A stretch of 13,386 bases of DNA from Candidatus Methanogasteraceae archaeon UBA261 (GCA_002506015.1 DAWR01000082.1:14162-27547); one strand, 5' to 3'. Shown: positions 7,248-13,386, numbered from the stretch's first letter. Numbers and translations: made by a program. Notes: generated from the letters alone by a model not told the origin.

Positions 7248-7402
7248 CCCTATACCGATTGTTTTACCCAAGCTGCGGTCATAAAAATGCACAATAATCG
7301 ATTAAAAGTACTAACGCCGAATGAACCCGATTACTTTTGTGCGTGGTGGTAGGAATCGGTAAAGATGGTGGTTGGGTGTGCGCACTATGACGATCGCTTG
7401 CG

Positions 7403-7432
7403 GTGTTTAACCAAACACAGATGTTGCTGTGT
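7403..7432. other. Two mutually exclusive short hairpins
   Basis: gtgttt-aacc-aaacac (7403-7418) and acacag-atgttg-ctgtgt (7415-7432) are both perfect 6-bp stems, and they share bases 7415-7418, so only one can form at a time. They lie upstream of the proposed pst promoter, so an attenuator role would require an earlier transcript start. Confidence 0.3.
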
Positions 7433-7455
7433 GTCCATGTTTAGATAGATTATCA

Positions 7456-7484
7456 CAACAATCTGCATTTTTTGCGATTTGTTG
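7456..7484. repeat. Stem-loop caacaa...ttgttg
   Basis: Outer six pairs are perfect and nine of twelve arm positions pair overall, with a T-rich loop. It lies about 60 nt before the pst promoter zone. Function unknown. Confidence 0.35.
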
Positions 7485-7530
7485 AGGGGACATCCGAAAA
7501 TTCCCGCGATACTACGAAGGACTACATGCC

Positions 7531-7552
7531 ATATAGATCACCTATATAGATA
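7531..7552 (+). promoter_or_regulatory. pst promoter region: TATA box and tandem atatagat
   Basis: cctatatagata (7541-7552) is a good archaeal TATA-box candidate and would start transcription near 7575, about 10 nt before the 47-aa ORF. The octamer atatagat occurs twice with a 13-bp period (7531-7538 and 7544-7551), and the second copy overlaps the TATA box. A regulator bound there could block initiation in response to phosphate, but that is inference. Confidence 0.45.
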
Positions 7553-7585
7553 TTGGGGTAAACTACATATACACCGATCAATGAT

Positions 7586-7729
7586 ATGGTGGCGATGATA
7601 TCGGTTGCCGAAGAGATTGCGAGATCGTTGACGGTGGTAGCCGGATTCATGGGGGATATTTTGCTTATACCAAATTCAGCAAGAGCGAATGCCCGCTCGA
7701 CGACACTTCGACGACACGGAAACGCATGA
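7586..7729 (+). CDS. 47-aa small protein overlapping the pstC start, unrecognised
   Basis: An ORF of 47 codons runs from ATG 7586 (alternatives GTG 7589, ATG 7595) to a TGA that overlaps the pstC ATG as ATGA (7726-7729). This is the usual arrangement for translationally coupled genes and matches the other junctions in this cluster. A TATA-like box at 7541-7552 lies upstream. The peptide begins MVAMISVAEEIARSLTVVAG, continues through a hydrophobic GFMGDILLIP segment, and ends in a basic Arg-rich tail. It might be one short membrane-associated helix, a coupled leader peptide, or a remnant of a regulator. It is not a PstS or a PhoU in size or sequence, and I do not recognise it. Confidence 0.45.
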   Translation: MVAMISVAEEIARSLTVVAGFMGDILLIPNSARANARSTTLRRHGNA

Positions 7730-8610
7730 ACCGGAAAATCAGCGAAAAATTAATCGAAATGCTTCTGTTCGCCTCAGCAGCGACCGCAATCATAATCGTT
7801 GCACTGATTTTGATCTTTCTCGTAAAAGAGGGTCTTCCAATCATCACAAAAGTGGGAATCATCGATTTCTGTCTCGGGATGCGGTGGAATCCGATTGCAA
7901 TGGTCGGGGATCCCACATACGGTATCTTTCCGATGATTGTCGGCTCGTTCTATGTTGCGATCGGATCGCTCGTCCTTGCAGTGCCGTTCGGGATTGCGTG
8001 CGCAGTCTTTCTCGCCGAAATCGCACCGTCGTGGGCACGGTCTCTTCTCAAGCACTCAATCGAACTTCTGGTCGGAATTCCCTCCGTGATCCTTGGGTTC
8101 GTCGGACTTGTACTGCTCGTCCCGTTCATCAAAGATCATTTGGGGGGATGGGGCTTCTCCATCCTCGCATCTTCGATCATCCTTGCGATAATGGCGCTTC
8201 CACGCATCATCAGCATATCCGACGATGCAATCAGGGCGGTTCCGATGGATTACCGGGATGCGTCGCTTGCGCTCGGTGCAACGCACTGGTACACGATCAG
8301 AAAAGTGATCCTGCCGAGCGCACGGTCCGGAATTGTTGCAGCAGTCATCCTCGCAATGGCTACCTCCATCGGCGAAACGATGGCAGTTCTAATGGTCGCT
8401 GGCAACGTCTCGATGCTTCCGTCGCCGATCTACGACATCCTTGATCCGGTCAGACCGATGACCTCGAATATCGCGCTCGAGATGAGTTATGCTACAGGGG
8501 ACCATGCGTGCGCCCTCTTTGCGACCGGAATTGTGCTCTTCATCGTGGTCGCCGTACTTAATGCGATCTCACACAGGGCTCTTAAATCGAGGATGGGGGT
8601 GGAACGGTGA
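7726..8610 (+). CDS. pstC: Phosphate ABC transporter permease PstC
   Basis: This is one of the two membrane subunits of the high-affinity phosphate importer (PstSCAB). The 294-aa protein has about six transmembrane segments. The first is at roughly residues 13-34, and a long hydrophobic cluster follows from about 65. The permease EAA-type loop that docks onto PstB is present (YRDASLALGATHWYTIRKVILPSARSGI, around residues 178-205), as is the conserved SIGETMAVLMVAGN segment. The start ATG overlaps the stop of the preceding 47-aa ORF, and the 3' end overlaps the pstA GTG start in GTGA. No strong ribosome-binding site precedes the ATG, which fits translational coupling. Assignment as PstC rather than PstA follows from gene order, the first of the two permeases, and from the GETMAV motif. 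Confidence 0.92.
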   Translation: MNRKISEKLIEMLLFASAATAIIIVALILIFLVKEGLPIITKVGIIDFCLGMRWNPIAMVGDPTYGIFPMIVGSFYVAIGSLVLAVPFGIACAVFLAEIAPSWARSLLKHSIELLVGIPSVILGFVGLVLLVPFIKDHLGGWGFSILASSIILAIMALPRIISISDDAIRAVPMDYRDASLALGATHWYTIRKVILPSARSGIVAAVILAMATSIGETMAVLMVAGNVSMLPSPIYDILDPVRPMTSNIALEMSYATGDHACALFATGIVLFIVVAVLNAISHRALKSRMGVER

Positions 8611-9455
8611 GCGCGTTAATCTCGCCAGTAACGGCGGATAAAGCAGCAAAGGTTGTGCTGTGGGCGTCTGCTGGCATAGCCCTCCTGATTCTGGCAGTTA
8701 TTCTTGGTTATATCGTGGTTCAGGGTGTTCACGTAATAAGTCTCTCTTTCTTGCTCGGATCACCGAGACTCAGCGGGGCGGAGGGGGGAATTCTCCCCGC
8801 GATCGTCGGCACGTTCTGGCTGATGGTGGTTGCGATGCTCTCATCGGTTCCCATCGGAATCGGCGCTGCGATCTATCTTGCCGAGTATGCTCCGAAGAGC
8901 GCTGTTACCGCCGTAATTAGCTTTGGTGTTGAGTGTCTGGCAGGTGTGCCATCCATTGTGATCGGACTGTTCGGATATGCGTTCCTCTCGATCTATCTCG
9001 GATTTGGTTTTTCGGTTCTCTCGGGCGGGCTTGCGCTGATGTTTATGGTGCTACCATGGATCGTCAGGGTCTCAGAGGAGTCAATCAAGACGGTGCCGAA
9101 CGCGTTTCGTGAGGCAAGCCTTGCGCTCGGCGCAACAAAGTGGCAGACCGTGCGAAGAGTGGTGATCCCGAGTGCAATTCCCGGCATCACGACCGGAGTC
9201 ATACTTGGAATCGGAAAAGCGATCGGGGAGACTGCGGTGATCATGTTCACAGCCGGGTCATCGCTTCTGATGCCAATGTCCCTCTTCGATCCGGTGCGTG
9301 CGCTGCCATATCACATATATATCCTCGCGTCAGAGGGCATATCCGATCCAATGGCGTACGGCAGTTCGATTGTGCTGCTCGTGATGGTGCTTGCAATTAA
9401 CCTTGCAGCGATTGCGATCCAGCGGCATTACGGGAGACATTATGTCAGAAATTGA
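8607..9455 (+). CDS. pstA: Phosphate ABC transporter permease PstA
   Basis: This is the second membrane subunit of the phosphate importer. The 282-aa protein has about six transmembrane helices. Its docking loop (FREASLALGATKWQTVRRVVIPSAIPGI) closely parallels that of PstC, and a GIGKAIGETAVIMFTAG segment follows, typical of PstA. Translation starts at GTG 8607, overlapping the pstC TGA by four bases, with a G-rich ribosome-binding stretch (gggggtgg) just upstream. The 3' end overlaps pstB by 14 nt. The tight overlaps indicate one polycistronic message giving balanced subunit amounts. Confidence 0.92.
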   Translation: MSALISPVTADKAAKVVLWASAGIALLILAVILGYIVVQGVHVISLSFLLGSPRLSGAEGGILPAIVGTFWLMVVAMLSSVPIGIGAAIYLAEYAPKSAVTAVISFGVECLAGVPSIVIGLFGYAFLSIYLGFGFSVLSGGLALMFMVLPWIVRVSEESIKTVPNAFREASLALGATKWQTVRRVVIPSAIPGITTGVILGIGKAIGETAVIMFTAGSSLLMPMSLFDPVRALPYHIYILASEGISDPMAYGSSIVLLVMVLAINLAAIAIQRHYGRHYVRN

Positions 9456-10200
9456 AATCGAGAGCAAGGACTTAAACCTCTGGTACGGCACTGCGCAGGC
9501 GCTAAAAGAGATCACAATGGCGGTACCGACTAAGAAGGTGACTGCGATAATCGGACCATCGGGCTGCGGCAAGTCCACGTTCATCCGCTGCATCAACCGG
9601 ATGAATGACTTGATCAAAGACTGCCGCGTAACTGGTGAGTTGCTCTTTGAGGGCATGAATATCTACGACAGGGACGTGGACGTGGTGACACTCAGAAAGA
9701 AGATCGGGATGGTCTTCCAGAAGCCCAATCCGTTCCCGATGTCGATATACGACAATGTCGCCTACGGACCCCGCCTGCACGGTGTTAAAGAGCGCGAAGA
9801 GCTCGATAGAATCGTTGAGGTGAGCCTGAAAGCTGCTGCGCTCTGGGACGAGGTTTCAGAAATCCCGGACAGGTCCGCGCTCGGTCTGAGCGGCGGGCAG
9901 CAGCAGCGGCTCTGCATCGCACGGACGCTTGCGGTGGAACCAAATGTCGTGCTATTTGATGAGCCGTGCAGTGCGCTCGACCCGATCTCGACTGCCAAGA
10001 TCGAGGATCTGATCAACAACTTAAAGCGCGACTATACGATCGTAATCGTCACGCACAACATGCAGCAGGCTGCCAGGGTCTCCGATTACACTGCGTTCTT
10101 TTTGCTTGGCGAGATAATCGAGTTCGGGAAGACGAAGCAGATCTTCGAGATGCCTGATAAGAAGAGTACAGAGGATTACATCACCGGACGGTTCGGGTGA
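9442..10200 (+). CDS. pstB: Phosphate ABC transporter ATP-binding protein PstB
   Basis: This is the ATPase that powers phosphate import through PstC/PstA at the inner face of the membrane. The 252-aa protein has all nucleotide-binding motifs: Walker A GPSGCGKST (38-46), Q-loop Q93 in MVFQKPNPFP, signature LSGGQQQR (149-156), Walker B VVLFDEPCSALDP (169-181) and H-loop H205. The FQKPNPFPMSIYDNVAYGPR stretch and the closing TEDYITGRFG are characteristic of PstB. ATG 9442 is chosen because GGGAG sits 5 nt before it and it aligns with the usual PstB N terminus; the longer open frame back to 9391 lies inside pstA. phoU, often next in line, does not follow; an unrelated flavoprotein gene does. Confidence 0.95.
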   Translation: MSEIEIESKDLNLWYGTAQALKEITMAVPTKKVTAIIGPSGCGKSTFIRCINRMNDLIKDCRVTGELLFEGMNIYDRDVDVVTLRKKIGMVFQKPNPFPMSIYDNVAYGPRLHGVKEREELDRIVEVSLKAAALWDEVSEIPDRSALGLSGGQQQRLCIARTLAVEPNVVLFDEPCSALDPISTAKIEDLINNLKRDYTIVIVTHNMQQAARVSDYTAFFLLGEIIEFGKTKQIFEMPDKKSTEDYITGRFG

Positions 10201-10271
10201 CGTGGTGAACTATCGTCCTTCTTGCCGCACCGTATGCCAATCGTTAACTGTTGCAGAGCATAACAACCACC

Positions 10272-10985
10272 ATGCACCTCAATCTCGCATGGGCGATCAC
10301 AGGCGCGGGACACTACCTCGTGGAGAGCTACGATGCATTCAGGCAGCTTGCGGGGAATGACACACAGATCAGGGTCACAATCTTTGCATCACAGTCAGCA
10401 GAAGAGGTTTTGCGGATGTACGGATTATTTGATGGGCTTGCAACCATCGCAAACGGCGATTACCTCGAAGAACTATTTCTGGAGCGCGAGCAGGGTAGAA
10501 GTTCACCAAAGGTCGGCAGGTTTCTTCTGGAGAAGTACGATGCGCTCTTTGTAACGCCAGCGACCTCGAATACCGTTGCAAAGATTGTGCACGGCATAGC
10601 CGACTCGCTTCCCACGAATGCGGTTGCGCAGGCTGTGAAGGGGGGCGTTCCGGTCTATATCGTGCCTGTTGACATCGAGGGCACTATCCGATCAAAGATG
10701 CCATACACAATCGACCGCGAGATATGCGCCCGACACGACTGCGAGACCTGTGTTCCTGCGGAAACGTGCCCACAAAGGGCAATCGACGCCCAGATCGATC
10801 TTCTGCGATGCAATGGCTGCGGCGAGTGCGCTCCGAGATGTCCGTATGGCGCAATCAGGGGGGGATATGCTGAGATCAGGGTCCGGGATGTTGATATACG
10901 GAATACGGCAGAGCTTGGAGTGATGGATGGAATCACGGTCTTGAGGCATCCGGAGGCGGTGCTTTCTGCTATTTCTGAGTTGTGA
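10272..10985 (+). CDS. dmrX: Iron-sulfur flavoprotein, dihydromethanopterin reductase (DmrX/AfpA)-like
   Basis: The closest described family is the archaeal dihydromethanopterin reductase DmrX of Methanosarcina mazei, related to archaeoflavoprotein AfpA. It reduces H2-methanopterin to H4-methanopterin in cofactor biosynthesis. The 237-aa protein has an N-terminal flavoprotein domain (PPCDC-like fold) with AITGAGHYL at 8-16 and PATSNTVAKIVHGIADSLPTNA at 96-117. A two-cluster ferredoxin domain follows, with eight cysteines: C152, C157, C160, C166, then C180, C183, C186, C190 in CNGCGECAPRCP. ATG 10272 starts at the conserved MHLNLAWAITGAG; the in-frame TTG at 10251 is less likely. The gene follows pstB after a 71-nt gap with no clear promoter or terminator, so read-through is possible. 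AfpA-like electron-transfer roles are the main alternative. Confidence 0.82.
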   Translation: MHLNLAWAITGAGHYLVESYDAFRQLAGNDTQIRVTIFASQSAEEVLRMYGLFDGLATIANGDYLEELFLEREQGRSSPKVGRFLLEKYDALFVTPATSNTVAKIVHGIADSLPTNAVAQAVKGGVPVYIVPVDIEGTIRSKMPYTIDREICARHDCETCVPAETCPQRAIDAQIDLLRCNGCGECAPRCPYGAIRGGYAEIRVRDVDIRNTAELGVMDGITVLRHPEAVLSAISEL

Positions 10986-11002
10986 GTCGTGTAAACGATC
11001 CG

Positions 11003-11056
11003 GATTGCCACAATAGCAATCATGGCGTCTGGTTCTGATGGATTATGTGGTTTTTT
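11003..11056 (+). terminator. Possible terminator region after dmrX
   Basis: A perfect gattgc/gcaatc stem with a 7-nt loop (11003-11021) lies 17 nt past the stop codon, and a T6 run follows at 11051-11056. The gap between stem and T-run makes a bacterial-type intrinsic terminator unlikely. The T-run alone could serve archaeal termination. Confidence 0.35.
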
Positions 11057-11069
11057 AAACAAGTAAATA

Positions 11070-11225
11070 CGTGTTTAGCTAACCACAAAATTGCATAGAT
11101 TTTCACGAGAAAGTATGAATAGGTATGAGATAAACTACAAATCTAATTAATGTCCCGTGTCTGATATCCTACTCTTGTGTTAATCTCATGAAATCTCGTG
11201 GTTTTTTTTGCTTCAGCTAAACACG
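11070..11225. repeat. 156-bp inverted-repeat element with 11-bp perfect ends
   Basis: cgtgtttagct (11070-11080) and agctaaacacg (11215-11225) are perfect inverted repeats. Just inside each end is a related unit in opposite orientation: aaccacaaaattgcatagat from 11081, and the complement of ttaatctcatgaaatctcgtgg at 11180-11201. The interior is AT-rich and non-coding. The right half is nearly identical to part of 12394-12437. The structure resembles a small non-autonomous element or a hairpin-type intergenic repeat. No target-site duplication is obvious. Confidence 0.55.
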
Positions 11226-11237
11226 GTTGCACACCTT

Positions 11238-11253
11238 TCTCGAATATTCGAGA
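11238..11253. repeat. 16-bp perfect palindrome
   Basis: tctcgaatattcgaga reads identically on both strands. It lies about 30 nt past the ftr stop (minus strand), beyond the T-tract, and 13 nt from the inverted-repeat element. It may be a protein-binding site or part of that element. Confidence 0.4.
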
Positions 11254-11260
11254 TTGGTTT

Positions 11261-11296
11261 AAAAATAAAAAAGAGAGACGATCTCAGAAGAGATCG
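11261..11296 (-). terminator. ftr terminator: hairpin plus T-tract
   Basis: cgatctc-agaa-gagatcg (11279-11296) is a perfect 7-bp stem that includes the ftr stop codon. On the minus strand it is followed by a stretch rich in T (complement of 11261-11272, eleven of twelve T). Position and orientation fit termination of ftr. Confidence 0.6.
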
Positions 11297-12177
11297 CCAA
11301 GATTAACCTTGAACGCACCCAGACTTCCGCCGTAATTTCCAGCAGTAATCTTCTTGACGCCCGGAATCTTCACAGCAGCCTCAATTCCCGCTTTGGTTGC
11401 AGCAGTCACAGCCTCGAGGTCAACACCATTGATCACGAGTTCATACACGGCATTAACATCTGCAGGGATGTTTGTGTCATCGACTGTGTCTTTGAGTGTC
11501 GGAGCGAACCTCTGGTTCGTTGTCGCCTGCATGAACGTGTACGTGTCAGCACCAGGCTTGGAGCCGCTCGCAACAATTCCACCAGGGAACGGCGTGATTG
11601 AGCCTTCGCATTGCATGACCGCTTCCACTGCGTTCTCTGCTGCCGCAAGCCCTGCCATCTGGTTGTCTGCAAGGATGAAGAAGTTGCCACCTGCAACGCC
11701 CTCGACAGCGCCGATCCCGTGCTCTATAATGAAATCTCCTTCCATCATCGGGATCGCGTACGCCTTGCGCCCGCCGACCTCGATCTCTGACTCATAACCA
11801 TCTGCAAAGAACTTCATCTTGAACCCGGTGTCAAACTGCTTCTCTGCATCAGGCAGCCCGTTCCACACAGCGGTCGTCGGTGCTGTGAGCACGCATTGTC
11901 CAATTCTCTTGAGAAGCTGGTCCTCAAGCGCCTTGTACCCGAACGTGCATATCTGGATGTAGACGCCCGGACGTCCGTCTGGCGTCTCGCTGCCGTCGAC
12001 TATGCACTCAATTCCCGCCTCTGCCGGGCACATAATAACAGATGTCCCGAATCCTGTTGCTTCCGTTGCAGCAACCATTGCCCAGTGCTTGCTCGCGCCA
12101 GTAATAAGCACCCTTGCAACCTTGATACCAAAGGCTTCTGCGTAGGTATCTTCAATCTCTACTCCATTCAGTTCCAT
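11284..12177 (-). CDS. ftr: Formylmethanofuran:tetrahydromethanopterin formyltransferase
   Basis: Ftr moves the formyl group between formylmethanofuran and N5 of tetrahydromethanopterin, the second step of CO2 reduction in methanogenesis and a reverse step in C1 oxidation. The 297-aa protein matches the family's usual 296-297 aa end to end. It has the opening MELNGVEIEDTYAEAFG, ATGFGTSVIMCPAEAGIEC at about 40-58, ETPDGRPGVYIQI at 64-76, VAGGNFFILADNQMAGL at 161-177, TPFPGGIVASGSKPGA at 195-210, and the closing NYGGSLGAFKVNLGDLF. The enzyme is soluble and forms homodimers or tetramers in known cases. Start ATG 12177 is fixed by GAGGT at 12184-12188, 6 nt before it, and by homology; the ATG at 12192 gives an extra MRGIY. 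No other C1-pathway gene is adjacent. The gene lies between two copies of an intergenic repeat. Confidence 0.96.
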   Translation of the reverse strand: MELNGVEIEDTYAEAFGIKVARVLITGASKHWAMVAATEATGFGTSVIMCPAEAGIECIVDGSETPDGRPGVYIQICTFGYKALEDQLLKRIGQCVLTAPTTAVWNGLPDAEKQFDTGFKMKFFADGYESEIEVGGRKAYAIPMMEGDFIIEHGIGAVEGVAGGNFFILADNQMAGLAAAENAVEAVMQCEGSITPFPGGIVASGSKPGADTYTFMQATTNQRFAPTLKDTVDDTNIPADVNAVYELVINGVDLEAVTAATKAGIEAAVKIPGVKKITAGNYGGSLGAFKVNLGDLF

Positions 12178-12302
12178 ATAAATACCTCGCATCTGTCATA
12201 CACTGGACTACTACAAAAGTGTTTACATTCATCCAGTGGCCGCCGGTGTGCCCGATCACCAGAAGATTCCGGCGAAACAGGAAAGGAAGATGTTCCAACC
12301 GC

Positions 12303-12328
12303 CAATATAGCAAAAATTCTCACGTTTT
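12303..12328 (-). promoter_or_regulatory. Weak promoter candidate and hairpin upstream of ftr
   Basis: On the minus strand a gctatattgg TATA-like box lies next to a 6-bp gcaaaa/ttttgc stem. It is about 130 nt before the ftr start and would imply an untranslated leader of roughly 100 nt. No better box is seen closer to the gene. Weak evidence. Confidence 0.22.
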
Positions 12329-12379
12329 GCCAGTGTTTGGATCCCGGAAAGTGAAAGTGCTCAATAACGTGCAGTATGA

Positions 12380-12437
12380 ACCACAAGATTCCCGTATTAA
12401 TCTCATGAAATCCCGTGGTTTTTCGCCTCGGTTAAAC
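12380..12437. repeat. Palindromic repeat overlapping the 3' end of the asparagine-synthetase-like gene
   Basis: aaccac (12380-12385) and gtggtt (12415-12420) bound a 41-nt imperfect palindrome whose arms extend to aaccacRRgatt. From 12394 the 30-nt gtattaatctcatgaaatcc and following cgtggttttt match 11177-11206 at all but two positions. The two then stay similar through a gctaaac/gttaaac box. The orientation is the same as the copy on the other side of ftr. Confidence 0.6.
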
Positions 12438-13314
12438 GCATACCCTGAGAATGACCACCATCTTCAGACATGCGCAAATCAGAAGAAAACGACACCTGAT
12501 GCTGGCGCAGAAACTCCGCCTGCCCGACGCCCTGCCTGCGTGCCATCCTGCGCAGCGCATTCTGAACACCGGTTCCGTACTGCGCTGCCTTCTTTGGTGC
12601 CCACGCAAGCTCAGGAGGGAGGTAATCTTCGGAAACCTTCCGCAGGATATATTTTCTTGTACACTCGTCCCCCACTCTCGTCATCTTGAGTTTTGAATCG
12701 ATGCGACGTGCGATAGCCACAACATTGCGATTACAGATCGGCAGGCACAGTTCCACGCAATTCAGCTCTGCAACCGCAACGTCCCGTTTGATCTGGTTTG
12801 GGAGTGCATGTATGTCTTTCTCGAGCTCGCGGTCCAGTTCCAGCCCTCTGGAATCGTATGCTTGCTCGTAGCGCTTATATCCTGCAAAGAGTTCGTCCGC
12901 GCCCTGACCGGTCAGCAGCAGCTCGGTTCCGTCTGCGTGTGCGCATTGCGACACCAGATACATGCAGATCCCAATCCCAACAGAGACCGGGTTTGCGGTC
13001 TGTATCGCATGCACAACCAGCGGGATTGCGGATTCGATCTCAGCTTCGGTGCACTCACAGATGTGCAATCGGTCACTGAGTCCGAGGAGCGTTGCTGCCT
13101 GCTGCGCGTGTTTAACGTCATGAGAACCCCGCATCCCGACCGCATACAGCTCAATATCCGGGTTTATCAACCTCGCAATTGCTGCAACGAGCGAACTATC
13201 GATGCCGCCTGATAATGCGATGCCGGTGTGCCCACGCATGCATGATCTGACGGCATCTGTGATTCCGACTCGTAGTTTGCTGATCGCTTCCGATTCGTCG
13301 ATGATCGATTCCAT
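12403..13314 (-). CDS. Stand-alone asparagine-synthetase C-domain (ATP-pyrophosphatase) protein
   Basis: This 303-aa protein corresponds to the synthetase half of class B asparagine synthetase, which adenylates a carboxylate and lets ammonia displace AMP. It shows the PP-loop SGGIDSS (35-41), the GQGADELFAGYKRYE motif (136-150) and the late LRKVSEDYLPPELAWAPKKAAQYGTG stretch (about 224-249). The N-terminal glutamine-hydrolysing domain with its Cys nucleophile is missing. Ammonia must therefore come from elsewhere, or the reaction differs, as in several stand-alone members of this superfamily. No glutaminase gene is in view. ATG 13314 has no ribosome-binding site, but a ctttttatca box lies 26 nt upstream, suggesting a leaderless transcript. 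The last 11-12 residues and the stop are encoded by an intergenic-type repeat, so the C-terminal tail may be acquired. The substrate is unknown. Confidence 0.82.
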   Translation of the reverse strand: MESIIDESEAISKLRVGITDAVRSCMRGHTGIALSGGIDSSLVAAIARLINPDIELYAVGMRGSHDVKHAQQAATLLGLSDRLHICECTEAEIESAIPLVVHAIQTANPVSVGIGICMYLVSQCAHADGTELLLTGQGADELFAGYKRYEQAYDSRGLELDRELEKDIHALPNQIKRDVAVAELNCVELCLPICNRNVVAIARRIDSKLKMTRVGDECTRKYILRKVSEDYLPPELAWAPKKAAQYGTGVQNALRRMARRQGVGQAEFLRQHQVSFSSDLRMSEDGGHSQGMRLTEAKNHGIS

Positions 13315-13335
13315 CGATCAGTGTCTGGAGTGTGA

Positions 13336-13345
13336 TGATAAAAAG
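13336..13345 (-). promoter_or_regulatory. TATA-like promoter of the asparagine-synthetase-like gene
   Basis: ctttttatca on the minus strand is centred about 26 nt before the ATG at 13314, the spacing expected if transcription starts at the start codon itself. Confidence 0.45.
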
Positions 13346-13386
13346 ACTCTCTGGTGTCGCGTGTAGAAGTGTTCCGGAGATTTTTC

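Larger units (their letters stand above)
7008..7585. other. Gene-poor 578-nt intergenic region with repeats and hairpins
   Basis: I find no convincing protein gene here. The open frame at 7131-7352 runs through repeat sequence without start signals or a recognisable product. The region holds a caatcc/ggattg stem just after the CitG-like stop (7020-7051), with a T5 run at 7062-7066. It also holds two CTCTGTG-type repeats, nested hairpins (7403-7432), a caacaa/ttgttg stem-loop (7456-7484) and the promoter zone of the pst cluster. The base composition is more AT-rich than the flanking genes. Confidence 0.6.

Noticed and set aside
7131..7352. 73-codon frame in the large intergenic region
   Set aside because: It begins inside a degenerate repeat, has no ribosome-binding site or TATA spacing, and is Cys/His-rich as expected for translated repeat sequence.
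7689..8444. 251-codon plus-strand frame overlapping pstC
   Set aside because: It is a shifted frame of pstC, Arg/Ser/Cys-rich and without motifs; pstC itself is unmistakable.
11070..11260. CRISPR array
   Set aside because: The repeat units are inverted, degenerate and not regularly spaced, and no cas gene is present.

Overview
The window looks like chromosomal DNA of a methanogenic or anaerobic methane/alkane-oxidising archaeon, most likely close to the Methanosarcinales. Four genes point there. They are a two-module S-layer protein of the Methanosarcina type, SepCysS (tRNA-dependent cysteine synthesis), formylmethanofuran:tetrahydromethanopterin formyltransferase (Ftr), and an iron-sulfur flavoprotein of the dihydromethanopterin reductase DmrX/AfpA type. 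Several genes also have an AT-rich TATA-like element about 25-35 nt before the start codon, as expected for archaeal (sometimes leaderless) transcripts. No gene identifies the genus, and lineage assignment below class is inference.

Layout, left to right. 1-2100 is the 3' part of the S-layer gene, ended by a hairpin/T-tract terminator. 2220-3467 is a probable two-gene unit: an unrecognised 36-aa ORF followed 6 nt later by SepCysS. 3579-4466 encodes a membrane-anchored, sequon-rich exported protein. 4688-5131 is a small VOC-fold protein. 5318-7007 is an overlapping pair, a PhzF-family protein and a CitG-family (triphosphoribosyl-dephospho-CoA synthase-like) protein. 7008-7585 is a gene-poor stretch with degenerate repeats and hairpins. 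7586-10200 is a tightly overlapping phosphate-transport cluster (47-aa leader ORF, pstC, pstA, pstB) with no pstS or phoU in view. 10272-10985 is the DmrX-like gene. 11284-12177 (minus) is ftr, and 12403-13314 (minus) is a stand-alone asparagine-synthetase C-domain protein.

Two families of degenerate intergenic repeats occur. One is a CTCTGTG-rich family (5202-5252, 7124-7155, 7219-7247). The other has the core TTAATCTCATGAAATC and brackets ftr (11070-11225 and 12380-12437); its second copy supplies the last codons and the stop of the asparagine-synthetase-like gene.

Functionally the window combines C1/methanopterin metabolism (ftr, dmrX-like, perhaps the CitG-like gene), cysteinyl-tRNA synthesis, phosphate import and cell-surface proteins. 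I see no phage, transposase, CRISPR array or defence system. The most novel items are the two small ORFs fixed in operon positions (before SepCysS and before pstC), the CitG-family gene without citrate-lyase context, and the repeats around ftr.
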